In this document: positions 45,826 to 54,056 of the stretch, piece after piece
Layout of the letters: each line of letters begins with the position of its first letter
Position numbering within the stretch: position 1 is the stretch's first letter
From: Gemmatimonadaceae bacterium
GTDB lineage: Bacteria; Gemmatimonadota; Gemmatimonadetes; Gemmatimonadales; Gemmatimonadaceae
NCBI GenBank assembly: GCA_022843265.1
Contig: JALHNZ010000010.1
Location: 1-64,000, forward strand
Length of the DNA stretch: 64,000 nt
Reading direction: 5' to 3'
Made by a program: the position numbers and the translations under genes
Notes under the pieces: generated by a model
Seen by the model: only the letters and a program-made list of their open reading frames with translations
Told to the model about the DNA's origin: nothing
Databases searched by the model: none

Positions 45826-47067
45826 ATGCCGTTCCTTCGCTCCATCCCGTCGGTCGCCACGAAAGCGGATCGCCAGCTCCTCCAGCTCGCACCCGTGATG
45901 TCCCGGCTGTCGAACGCACTGCGCGCGAGGGACGCGGCGACGGTGCATACGCAGCTCCGGTTCGCGCAGCTGGCAGCGCCCACCGGCGGAGAAGCGCGGC
46001 GTGCGGCCCTTGTGCTTGACGCCTTTCGGCTGCGCGGGTTCACGTCGGTCCATATGGACGCTGTCGGCAACGTGATCGCACGGCGACCCTGCCAATCGCT
46101 GAGCGCGGAACCCGTGGTCTGCATGGCGCACATGGATACGGTCTTCGCTGCAGACACCTCCCTCATTCCGCGTCACGAAGGCCCGCGAGTGATCTGTCCG
46201 GGCATCGGCGACAACGCGCGGGGCTTGGCCGGCATGCTGGCATTGGCCGACGTGCTCGGGGTGCCGGGGCTCGACGGCGATGCGGTCGAACTTTCACGAC
46301 CGATTGAGTTTGTCGCCACCGTTGGCGAAGAAGGTCTGGGCAATCTGCGAGGTGCACGCCGGTATTTTGACGACCTCGCCCAACAGGGTGTCGTCGCGCA
46401 TGCCGTACTCGCGCTTGATGGACCCGGCGATGAGCGCGTCGTGCATCACGCGCTCGGCTCAATGCGTTACCGAATTGTGTTCGTTGGCGCCGGGGGGCAT
46501 TCGTGGGCGGACTTTGGCCGTCCGAATGCCGTGCATGCCGCGGGTCATCTGGCGCACTGGCTGTCGAAGCTTCCGCTCGACTATCGCGGACAGGTTGCCG
46601 TGTCGGTGGGGCGCATTGGCGGTGGTGAATCACTTACGGCCATCGCGTCGCACGCGTGGATGGAAGTGGACCTGCGCGCCGCCGATGCCACCTCGCTGAG
46701 CAATGCGGATCGACAACTGCGCGCGCTCGTGCGACAAGCACTCGTTGAAGAAAATCAGCTCGCCGGCAGCGATCCGCTGCGTGCGGACATCGAGTTGCTG
46801 GGCGAGCGCCCCGCGGGGCATCTCGACGCCGATCATCCAATGGTGGCGCTGGCAATGGCCGCGACGCGTGCGAACGGCACTGAGCCACTCGGCGCAATCG
46901 CGAGCACGGATGCGAACATTCCGCTATCGCGCGGTATCCCTGCCATCACGATTGGCGCCGGCGGTCGCGGTGGTGGTGCGCACACGCAGGACGAGTGGTA
47001 CGAAAATCTGCACGGCGCGCGCGGACTGAGCCGAGCGTTGTCGATCGTGCTCGCCTTGTCCGCGTAG
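45826..47067 (+). CDS. M20-family metallopeptidase, PepT-like
   Basis: 413 residues; an ATG at 45898 (MSRLSN) is an alternative start closer to the conserved fold. Zinc residues appear as VVCMAHMDTVF, GIGDNARGLAGM, FVATVGEEGLGN and the final GAGGRGGGAHTQDEWYE His. The dimerisation insert is seen at YRIVFVGAGGHSWADFGRPNAVHAAG. Related enzymes are aminotripeptidases and peptidase T-like proteins. It lacks an export signal, so it probably acts in the cytoplasm. Confidence 0.88.
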   Translation: MPFLRSIPSVATKADRQLLQLAPVMSRLSNALRARDAATVHTQLRFAQLAAPTGGEARRAALVLDAFRLRGFTSVHMDAVGNVIARRPCQSLSAEPVVCMAHMDTVFAADTSLIPRHEGPRVICPGIGDNARGLAGMLALADVLGVPGLDGDAVELSRPIEFVATVGEEGLGNLRGARRYFDDLAQQGVVAHAVLALDGPGDERVVHHALGSMRYRIVFVGAGGHSWADFGRPNAVHAAGHLAHWLSKLPLDYRGQVAVSVGRIGGGESLTAIASHAWMEVDLRAADATSLSNADRQLRALVRQALVEENQLAGSDPLRADIELLGERPAGHLDADHPMVALAMAATRANGTEPLGAIASTDANIPLSRGIPAITIGAGGRGGGAHTQDEWYENLHGARGLSRALSIVLALSA

Positions 47068-47071
47068 CGAC

Positions 47072-48439
47072 CTACACAATCTCCATGGCTGGCGCGGCCG
47101 GTCGTGTGGTAAACCACGACGCCCTCGCTGCAATTGAGGGGGACGCCGCGTTGTACTCCGCGCGCCACCGCGCGATAAACGCGTCGGCGTCAACAGCCGG
47201 GATCATGGCCCAAACGCTGCCACCAAATCCCGCGCCAAACGCAGACGAGGCGATTGCACCCTGCTCGACCGCCGCCCGTGCGAGCATACGCGTTTCGGGC
47301 ACCTGATTCTCCAGCGCGCGCTCTGCCGCCGCTTGTGAACGTTTCACGCACGCACCGAATGCGTTGAGATCTCCGGCCGCCAACGCCGCTGCGGCTTGCG
47401 GCACGTAGTCGTCGGTCTCTTCACGAAACTGAGTGAGCCGTGAGCGAAGGTGATCAGCGGTGAACTCCACCGTTGCATCAGCGGCGACGAGTTCATGGAG
47501 GCGATCATACGCCTGCTCGCTGCTGCGTAGTGCTTCGCCGAGCGTGGCATCATGCCGATGTGTTCGCAGATTCCACGTGCGCAACAAGTGCGCGACCGTG
47601 CGTGCTGTGCGATTGTACTGGCCGCGGACAGCGCCCGCCTTGGAGGCGACCACGCCACTGACGGCAATGGCGAATACGTGCGCGTGATTCCAATCCACCC
47701 AGCGCTCAAATCGGGGCGGAGCCCACGCAAACACGCCGAGCTTTTCGCGCGCGCTGCACAGAATCGCCGTGTGATCCTGCGCGCCACCCATGGTGCCAAC
47801 ACCGGTGTCACCGTCGAGCGTCTTGTAGCGCAGCCCGTTTTCAAGCGCGCCAAGATATCCCGCGAGCTCGAGACGCGTGGGCAGCGCGCTGTTCCATGCA
47901 TCCGATGCGGAAAGGCCACCGCATTCGGCGAGCGCCATGGCCAGACCAACCGTGAGAGCACTTGAACTCGACATGCCTGCGGCCGAGGGAAGACCACTCG
48001 CCATGGCAATGTGGGCACCGCCCACCGCGTCACCAAAGTTGCGCACCAATCGACGTGCCACAGTGGTCGGATACAACGGCCAGCCACGCGCACTGCGCAA
48101 TCCGGCCGCGGTTGTGAGATCGATCTGGACTCGACCCTGTCGCACCGCATCCAGTACATGCAGCGTGCGATCATTGCGTGGTGCGGCCACGAGTACCAGG
48201 CCGCGTTCTACGGTGCACAGGATCGAGCGCCCACCTGAATAGTCTGTGTGCTTGCCGAGTACTTCGATGCGACCCGGAACGACCCAACGGCGACGCAGTT
48301 CGCGTGGTACGCCCTCCGCGTCGAGTGCACGATGCGCGGCGTCATGCTGCGTGGTGTAGCGCGCAATTGCATCAGGCGGCATGCCTTCGCGCTCGAGAGC
48401 GCGCGTGAAGTCCTGCGGATCAGGACTCACCGAGGGCAC
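47072..48439 (-). CDS. Galactokinase-type GHMP kinase
   Basis: 455 residues from a GTG at 48439, longer than typical galactokinases (about 380). GHMP motifs: VVPGRIEVLGKHTDYSGGRS, GLPSAAGMSSSSALTVGLAMALAE (ATP loop) and SAFGAGFGGSVWAMIP. The sugar-binding HTDY pattern resembles galactokinases and N-acetylgalactosamine kinases. It is the last gene of a run with two nucleotidyltransferases, a GH109-type protein and a sodium symporter, which favours an amino-sugar or uronic-type sugar 1-kinase. The exact sugar is not shown by the sequence. Confidence 0.85.
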   Translation of the reverse strand: MPSVSPDPQDFTRALEREGMPPDAIARYTTQHDAAHRALDAEGVPRELRRRWVVPGRIEVLGKHTDYSGGRSILCTVERGLVLVAAPRNDRTLHVLDAVRQGRVQIDLTTAAGLRSARGWPLYPTTVARRLVRNFGDAVGGAHIAMASGLPSAAGMSSSSALTVGLAMALAECGGLSASDAWNSALPTRLELAGYLGALENGLRYKTLDGDTGVGTMGGAQDHTAILCSAREKLGVFAWAPPRFERWVDWNHAHVFAIAVSGVVASKAGAVRGQYNRTARTVAHLLRTWNLRTHRHDATLGEALRSSEQAYDRLHELVAADATVEFTADHLRSRLTQFREETDDYVPQAAAALAAGDLNAFGACVKRSQAAAERALENQVPETRMLARAAVEQGAIASSAFGAGFGGSVWAMIPAVDADAFIARWRAEYNAASPSIAARASWFTTRPAAPAMEIV

Positions 48440-48458
48440 GCCGTCAGTGCCGGCGACG

Positions 48459-49268
48459 TCAAGTGTGCACCACCACGCCGCGCAGTCGTGCGGTCACGTT
48501 TGCAATATCATGCCGGTGTGACAGATCCAGCACCGGCTCGGCACTATGCACCACGCGTATCACAGTTCCTTCTCCGAGCGCGAGTCGAACGGCTTGCGGC
48601 AGCTCGAGTTCACCGCGCGTGGAGAGCGGTACCCGTGTGCACGCGTCCACGAGCGCGGGTGTAAGCGCCCACAAATTCATGCCAACCCAACGTGCAGCGT
48701 CGCTGCTGACATCAAGCGCATCGCCAGGTTTCTCAATGATGTCGAGCAACGTGCCATCAGGCGCCACGCTGAGCACGGCGAACTGCTTGATGCGTTCCGC
48801 ATCGATTGCACCATCAGCGATGAGCGCGTCGCGATCGAACGCCACCACGCCGGCCGTGTCCGCTGCTGCCAACGCACGGATTGCAGGCGTGGGGTAGTAG
48901 TTGTCGGCGTTGAGCACAAGAAACGGTCGCGCTCCGATTTCGCCCGCCGCAGCCACGACGGCGTCCGCGGTACCGCGAGCCTCCTGCTGCACCGCAAAGC
49001 GCACGTGTACGCGTGTCGGTGGAGCCTCGTGTACGAAATAATCTCGAATCACACTTGGACCGGGGCCGATCACCAGCACCACGTCGGTGATACCCGCGTC
49101 GGCCAGGGCCGTGATCACGTAATCGAGAAACGGCCGATCAATCGGAATCATGCCCTTGATCCCGGCGTCGGCTCGTTCTCGCTGCGCAGCGTCCAGCCCA
49201 GCGGCTTCACTGTCGCGCTTCATGCGCGACCCAAGGCCGCGCGCCAGAATTGCCGCGGTGGTAATCAT
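48459..49268 (-). CDS. Sugar-1-phosphate nucleotidyltransferase
   Basis: 269 residues. Signature TTAAILARGLGSRMKRDSEAAG is the G-x-G-x-R phosphate loop with Arg in place of the usual Ala/Gly; LVLNADNYYP is the metal-binding motif; IIEKPGD and VGMNLWAL follow. It lies between the symporter (1 base gap) and the kinase (19 base gap), so it is well placed to convert the kinase product to a nucleotide sugar. Confidence 0.85.
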   Translation of the reverse strand: MITTAAILARGLGSRMKRDSEAAGLDAAQRERADAGIKGMIPIDRPFLDYVITALADAGITDVVLVIGPGPSVIRDYFVHEAPPTRVHVRFAVQQEARGTADAVVAAAGEIGARPFLVLNADNYYPTPAIRALAAADTAGVVAFDRDALIADGAIDAERIKQFAVLSVAPDGTLLDIIEKPGDALDVSSDAARWVGMNLWALTPALVDACTRVPLSTRGELELPQAVRLALGEGTVIRVVHSAEPVLDLSHRHDIANVTARLRGVVVHT

Positions 49269-49269
49269 G

Positions 49270-51042
49270 CTACGCTGCCTTCGCGCCGGGCCACAGACGC
49301 GGGATCACCCGCACCAACGCCGCGCACGAGAAGACCGCAACGACGCCGAACAGGATGGCATTCGTGTTGTTACCGAAGAGAAAAGATCCAACACCGAACA
49401 TCGCGCTGTACACGAATGCCAAACCGAGCATCCACGCCAGCATGGCTTGCGGCAATGAGTCCGGTGCCGCTGCAACGCCGGCTTCCGCACGAATGTCACG
49501 CCAGCCGGGCCCGGACGGGCGCACCAGACGATAGAAACTCAGCAGTGTGCTGCGATCGGTGCGCGGTCCAAGATAGGCCACGGCAATCCACACGATTGAG
49601 GTCACCGCAACGGACGCAATCAACGCGATGGACGAGGGAATGTTCGCGCCATTCTTTTGCGCAACAGCAAGGGCTACGGCAATGACAAAGGAACTTGCCA
49701 TGGCCGCGATTTCGCTCCACGCCGTGATGCGCCACCAGAACCAGCGTAGCAGATAGAGCAGTCCGGTTCCCGCGCCAATCGCGAGCAACAGATCAAAGCT
49801 TTGTTTCGCGGTGTCGAGCACGTAGGTGAGCAGTGCGGCGACCACCATCAGCAGCGCCGTGCAGATGCGACCCATCTGCACATAGTGCCCTTCGCTTTCG
49901 GTGGGGCGAAGAAAACGGCGGTACACGTCGTGCACCAGATACGACGTGCCCCAGTTCAAATGCGTGGAAATCGTCGATACGTACGCGCTCAACAATCCCG
50001 CGACCATCAGGCCGAGCAAACCGGCCGGCAAGAATCGCAACATGGCAGGATACGCCATGTCGTTGCCAATGAGTTTGGGATCCACATGCGGTAAGGCGAT
50101 GCCGATGTCTGCCACCGTTGGATACACCAGCATGGAGGCCAGCGCCACAATAATCCACGGCCACGTGCGCAGGGCGTAGTGTGCCACGTTAAAGAGCAAC
50201 GTGCCACCGAGCGCGTCGCGCTCCGAGCGCGCCGCCAGCATGCGCTGCGCGATGTAACTGCCGCCACCCGGTTCTGCGCCCGGATACCACACCGACCACC
50301 ACTGCACGGTGAGCGGTATGATCATCACCGTAAGCGCCAGATTCCAGTCGTTGAAGTCGGGCACCAACGACAAGACGGACGGATCAAGTTTCTGTACAAG
50401 TCCATCCAGTCCACCCACTTCCGGCCGACGCAGGGCGTACACCGCGGCGGCAACGGAGCCACCCATGGCGATACCGAACTGAATGAAGTCGGTGACCATC
50501 ACGCCCCACAATCCGCTCGTGGCCGCGAACGCGATGTTAAGCAACGCGCACACCAGCAGCGTCTGTCCCATGGGCCAACCCAACAGCACGTTGGCAATCT
50601 TCACGGCCGCCAGATTGACCGTGGCCATGATCACGCAGTTGAAAAACAATCCGAGATACACCGCGCGGAACGCACGCACCGCACGCGCCGGCTTGCCGGA
50701 GTAACGCACTTCGTAAAACTCAAGGTCGGTGAGCACCCCGGACCGGCGCCACAGCCGCGCGTAAAAGAACACGGTGGCCATACCAGTCAGCAGGAACGAC
50801 CACCACGCCCAGTTCGCGGCGATGCCACCGCCGCGCACAAGATCCGTGACCAGATTTGGCGTATCGGTACTGAATGTTGTCGCGACCATTGAGACGCCGA
50901 TCAGCCACCACGGCGCCGACTGACCCGAGCTGAAAAACTCTGACGTGCTCTTGCCTGCGCGACGCGCCAGCAGCACCGCCGGGATAAATGAAACGGTCAG
51001 CGACAGCGCAACGATGATCCAGTCAAGTGACGTGAGTTGCAC
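49270..51042 (-). CDS. Sodium:solute symporter (SSS family)
   Basis: 590 residues from a GTG at 51042 that begins two bases after the GH109-type gene stops. About 13-14 membrane helices are visible, starting with LDWIIVALSLTVSFIPAVLLARRAGK and including SMVATTFSTDTPNLVTDLVR and SAYVSTISTHLNWGTSYLVHDVYRRF, the SSS signature. It probably imports the sugar released outside by a glycosidase, driven by sodium. The GTG choice is set by homology and the 2-base spacing. Confidence 0.9.
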   Translation of the reverse strand: MQLTSLDWIIVALSLTVSFIPAVLLARRAGKSTSEFFSSGQSAPWWLIGVSMVATTFSTDTPNLVTDLVRGGGIAANWAWWSFLLTGMATVFFYARLWRRSGVLTDLEFYEVRYSGKPARAVRAFRAVYLGLFFNCVIMATVNLAAVKIANVLLGWPMGQTLLVCALLNIAFAATSGLWGVMVTDFIQFGIAMGGSVAAAVYALRRPEVGGLDGLVQKLDPSVLSLVPDFNDWNLALTVMIIPLTVQWWSVWYPGAEPGGGSYIAQRMLAARSERDALGGTLLFNVAHYALRTWPWIIVALASMLVYPTVADIGIALPHVDPKLIGNDMAYPAMLRFLPAGLLGLMVAGLLSAYVSTISTHLNWGTSYLVHDVYRRFLRPTESEGHYVQMGRICTALLMVVAALLTYVLDTAKQSFDLLLAIGAGTGLLYLLRWFWWRITAWSEIAAMASSFVIAVALAVAQKNGANIPSSIALIASVAVTSIVWIAVAYLGPRTDRSTLLSFYRLVRPSGPGWRDIRAEAGVAAAPDSLPQAMLAWMLGLAFVYSAMFGVGSFLFGNNTNAILFGVVAVFSCAALVRVIPRLWPGAKAA

Positions 51043-51044
51043 GG

Positions 51045-52460
51045 TCAGCCGGTGCTGGTGGTGCCTGCCCAGGCACCACGGGTGAAATCGGGAAAGCGCA
51101 TTGGTGCACTTCCCTGCGCAACGGACGCGTCGCTCAGTGGACCCGGCGCACTCCACGATGCCGCATCGTAGACATCAAAATCGGGCGCGAGCCCCTCGCG
51201 CATGCACTGTACGGTGCGATAGCACATGATGAAGTCCATGCCACCATGGCCACCGAGCTTGCGCGCGAGTTCGCCAACGTTCGTCCAGAGCGGATGTTCG
51301 TACTGCGCCTTGACCGTGTCGATGGCATTCCAGCGCTCGCCACCTGCCATGCCTTCCAGATACACACGTGCGGGATAGTCACGAAACGCGCCTTTCGTAC
51401 CTGACACCATGTTGATGCGATCGTACGGACGCGGACTGACCACGTCATGCTGCAGCATGATCGTGCGACCTTGCTGCGTCTTGATGAGCGACGTGTTCAG
51501 ATCACCGCAGCGATAGCGCTCGTTGTATTTCGGACTCCCGGCGGGAACGTGCGCCGCACGATACTCGGTGAGTCCGAACTCCGGTGAGCTCATGGACACC
51601 ACGTAGTCAAATCGATCGCCACGATTGATACCGAGATACTGCGACACCGGACCAAGTCCGTGCGTCGGATACAAGTTGCCATCGCGCGACAAATGCGGCG
51701 CTCGGCGCCAGATGCCTTCGTCCTTGTCTTCAAAGAGAAGCCGACGCAGGTCGTGAATGTACGCCGCTTCCGCATGCTTGAGCTGACCAAACGCACCAGC
51801 GCGCACCATGTTCAGCACCAGCAACTCGTTGTAGCCGTAGCAGCAATTTTCCATCATGAGGCAGTGACGACGCGTGGCCTCAGATGTGTCCACAAGTTGC
51901 CAGCATTCTTCGATTGTAAACGCTGCCGGCACTTCAACCCCTACATGCTTGCCGGCGCGCATCGCGGCCACGGCCTGCGGCACATGCCACTCCCACGGCG
52001 TGGCGATGTACACGAAGTCGATATCGTCGCGCTGCAGCAACCGTTCAAAGTCGCGTTCGCCGTTGGTGAATAGCGCGGGCGCTTTGTGGCCCTTGTCGGT
52101 GACCATCTTTGCCGCGCGGGCCGCTTTCTCTGGCACGATATCCGCGAGTGCGGTAACGCGTACACCCTCCACTGCAAGAAACTCACCCAGCACCGATCTT
52201 CCGCGCAGCCCGGTACCGATGACCGCAAGACGCACCGTTTCGTGTTTGTTGAACGGTACGCCCAGCATGCGTGACTGTGTGAGCGATGGTACCGGCGGCG
52301 CGAACAGATCGGCGCGCCATTCTGGCGTTGACGCCAGCACCGGCACGGGGCGGAACACGCCACTCGCTGCGGCGGCCACCGCACCTAATCCGGCAATGGC
52401 CTCTCGGCGCGAAACGCTGCGTTCGGCGGCTTTGGAGTCTCCCTCGCGATCGGCGCTCAC
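51045..52460 (-). CDS. GH109-type Gfo/Idh/MocA oxidoreductase, Tat-exported
   Basis: 471 residues from a GTG that overlaps the previous stop (GTGA). The N-terminus has a Tat signal, SVSRREAIAGLGAVAAAASGVF. The Rossmann fold starts at VRLAVIGTGLRGRSVL. MENCCYGYNELLVLNMVRAGAFGQLKHAEAAYIHDLR closely follows GH109 NAD-dependent alpha-N-acetylgalactosaminidases, which act by an oxidation-elimination mechanism. Tat export fits an enzyme folded with bound NAD. It is the likely source of the sugar taken up by the adjacent symporter. Confidence 0.87.
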   Translation of the reverse strand: MSADREGDSKAAERSVSRREAIAGLGAVAAAASGVFRPVPVLASTPEWRADLFAPPVPSLTQSRMLGVPFNKHETVRLAVIGTGLRGRSVLGEFLAVEGVRVTALADIVPEKAARAAKMVTDKGHKAPALFTNGERDFERLLQRDDIDFVYIATPWEWHVPQAVAAMRAGKHVGVEVPAAFTIEECWQLVDTSEATRRHCLMMENCCYGYNELLVLNMVRAGAFGQLKHAEAAYIHDLRRLLFEDKDEGIWRRAPHLSRDGNLYPTHGLGPVSQYLGINRGDRFDYVVSMSSPEFGLTEYRAAHVPAGSPKYNERYRCGDLNTSLIKTQQGRTIMLQHDVVSPRPYDRINMVSGTKGAFRDYPARVYLEGMAGGERWNAIDTVKAQYEHPLWTNVGELARKLGGHGGMDFIMCYRTVQCMREGLAPDFDVYDAASWSAPGPLSDASVAQGSAPMRFPDFTRGAWAGTTSTG

Positions 52461-53452
52461 AGCGCCACGCTTCCTCGCACCACACCATCATCACCAACGG
52501 ACGCTGTCCCGTGCACATGTTCGATGTGTACGCGATCGCCGATGAGCGAGTGCTTGAGCGTGGAGTGCGTGATATTCGTGTTCCCACCAATGATGCAATC
52601 AGACACCGTGGCGTGCGTAATCGAACTACCGGCGAGCACTGACACATTGGGACCGACCGTGGCGTGCGCAATCGTGACGCCATCTTCGATGTAGACGGGT
52701 TCAACGATGTTCGCGCCTTCGCCCAGTAACGCCGGTTTGCGCGCGCGTCCTTTTTCCAGCATCACGCGGTTGGTATCGAGGTAGGTCTCCACCTGTCCTG
52801 CGTCGAACCAGCCATCCACGTCGACCACTTTGATTTTTGCGCCGTGGTCGATCATGTACTGAAACGCATCGGTGAGATACCACTCACCCTTGTTCGGCGC
52901 CGACTTGAGCACGTGCTCAATGCCTTCGTAGAGCAACTTCCAATTGCGGATGTAATAGAGTCCGATATTGGCGCGCTTCGAGATCGGATCTTTGGGCTTT
53001 TCGACAATGCGCGTCATGTGACCGTCTTCGTTGGTCACGACCACACCAAAGCGCTGATAGTCTTCCACTTCCTTGGTCCAGATGATCCCGTCGGCATCGG
53101 TGGTGTTCACGATGGAGAGATCGGCGTCGAAGATGGTGTCGACGAAAATGATCAGCACTGGCTGATCGACGTATGGCTTGGCCAGCGCGACGGCGCCAGC
53201 GGTCCCGTCTTGTACGGCCTGCTCGATATACACGCTCGGCAGTCCGTACGCTTTCGATGCGTAGGCCTCAACCTTGTCCTTCAGGTGGCCCGTGATGTAG
53301 ACCACCTGCTCGACGTTGCCGAGGGCTTTGACATCGTCCATGACGTAATCCATCACGGGTCGCCCCGCGACTTTCAGCATGGGCTTGGGCGTGATGTGTG
53401 TGTGCGGACGCAAGCGCGTCCCCTTTCCTGCGAGGGGGATGATGACCTTCAT
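52457..53452 (-). CDS. Sugar nucleotidyltransferase with left-handed helix tail
   Basis: 331 residues. MKVIIPLAGKGTRLRPHTHITPKPMLKVAGRP is the RmlA/GlmU-type nucleotidyltransferase signature; VDTIFDAD and FDAGQVETYLDTN follow. The C-terminal 90 residues contain hexapeptide-type repeats (VTIAHATVGPNVSVLAGSSITHATVSDCIIGGNTNITHSTLKHSLIGDRVHIE), a left-handed beta helix. It is the first gene of the amino-sugar-like operon. Confidence 0.87.
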   Translation of the reverse strand: MKVIIPLAGKGTRLRPHTHITPKPMLKVAGRPVMDYVMDDVKALGNVEQVVYITGHLKDKVEAYASKAYGLPSVYIEQAVQDGTAGAVALAKPYVDQPVLIIFVDTIFDADLSIVNTTDADGIIWTKEVEDYQRFGVVVTNEDGHMTRIVEKPKDPISKRANIGLYYIRNWKLLYEGIEHVLKSAPNKGEWYLTDAFQYMIDHGAKIKVVDVDGWFDAGQVETYLDTNRVMLEKGRARKPALLGEGANIVEPVYIEDGVTIAHATVGPNVSVLAGSSITHATVSDCIIGGNTNITHSTLKHSLIGDRVHIEHVHGTASVGDDGVVRGSVAL

Positions 53453-53581
53453 CGCGATCGGGGCTCTGGTGCGGCGGGAGAGAGACGCGCGAACGCGCCT
53501 GCAGAGAGGGAGCGAACTGCCGCAATCTCACGCCGGGAACCAGTCGAAGCAACAGACGCAGCCTGTCCGTCCCCCGAATTC

Positions 53582-53959
53582 TTACGCCGCGCTCGTCCCC
53601 TCGCGCCCGTAGCGATCCTTCAGACGCACCACATCGTCGAGCTCGGGCGTTGACGCTTCCAGCACGTCGCAGTCCGTAATCGCTTCCATGTAGTGAATCG
53701 TGCCCGGCGTGATGCGAAAGGAATCGCCCGCGCGGAGCTGCTGGTCGCGCAGCTCCGTGTCTCCCGGCAGCTGCACCCAGTAGATCATCTCACCGGAGAG
53801 CAGGTGCACCGTCTCATCCTTGCGCTCGTGATACTGCACACTGAGGGCATGGCCGGCTTTGACGTGCAACACTTTGCCCACGTAGCGATCGGTATGGGCC
53901 CAGATCAGCTCGTGCCCCCACGGCTTCTCAACGCGGGTTACGGGAACGCGACCACTCAT
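53582..53959 (-). CDS. Cupin protein, phosphomannose-isomerase type II-like
   Basis: 125 residues. VEKPWGHELIW...YVGKVLHVKAGHALSVQYHERKDETVHLLSGEMIYWVQLP is the cupin form found at the C-terminus of mannose-6-phosphate isomerase type II and in stand-alone sugar-related cupins; metal ligands are in QYHERKDE and TIHYMEA. It lies 129 bases upstream of the nucleotidyltransferase on the same strand. Isomerase activity cannot be inferred from this fragment alone. Confidence 0.82.
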   Translation of the reverse strand: MSGRVPVTRVEKPWGHELIWAHTDRYVGKVLHVKAGHALSVQYHERKDETVHLLSGEMIYWVQLPGDTELRDQQLRAGDSFRITPGTIHYMEAITDCDVLEASTPELDDVVRLKDRYGREGTSAA

Positions 53960-54056
53960 GACAGATGGGATTGAAGAACATGGAAGGAGGCAGGAAACTC
54001 GCCCCTCGGACGACGATTCAGCAGGCTGGAGGTTAGCGCACGAGGGCGCACAGCAG

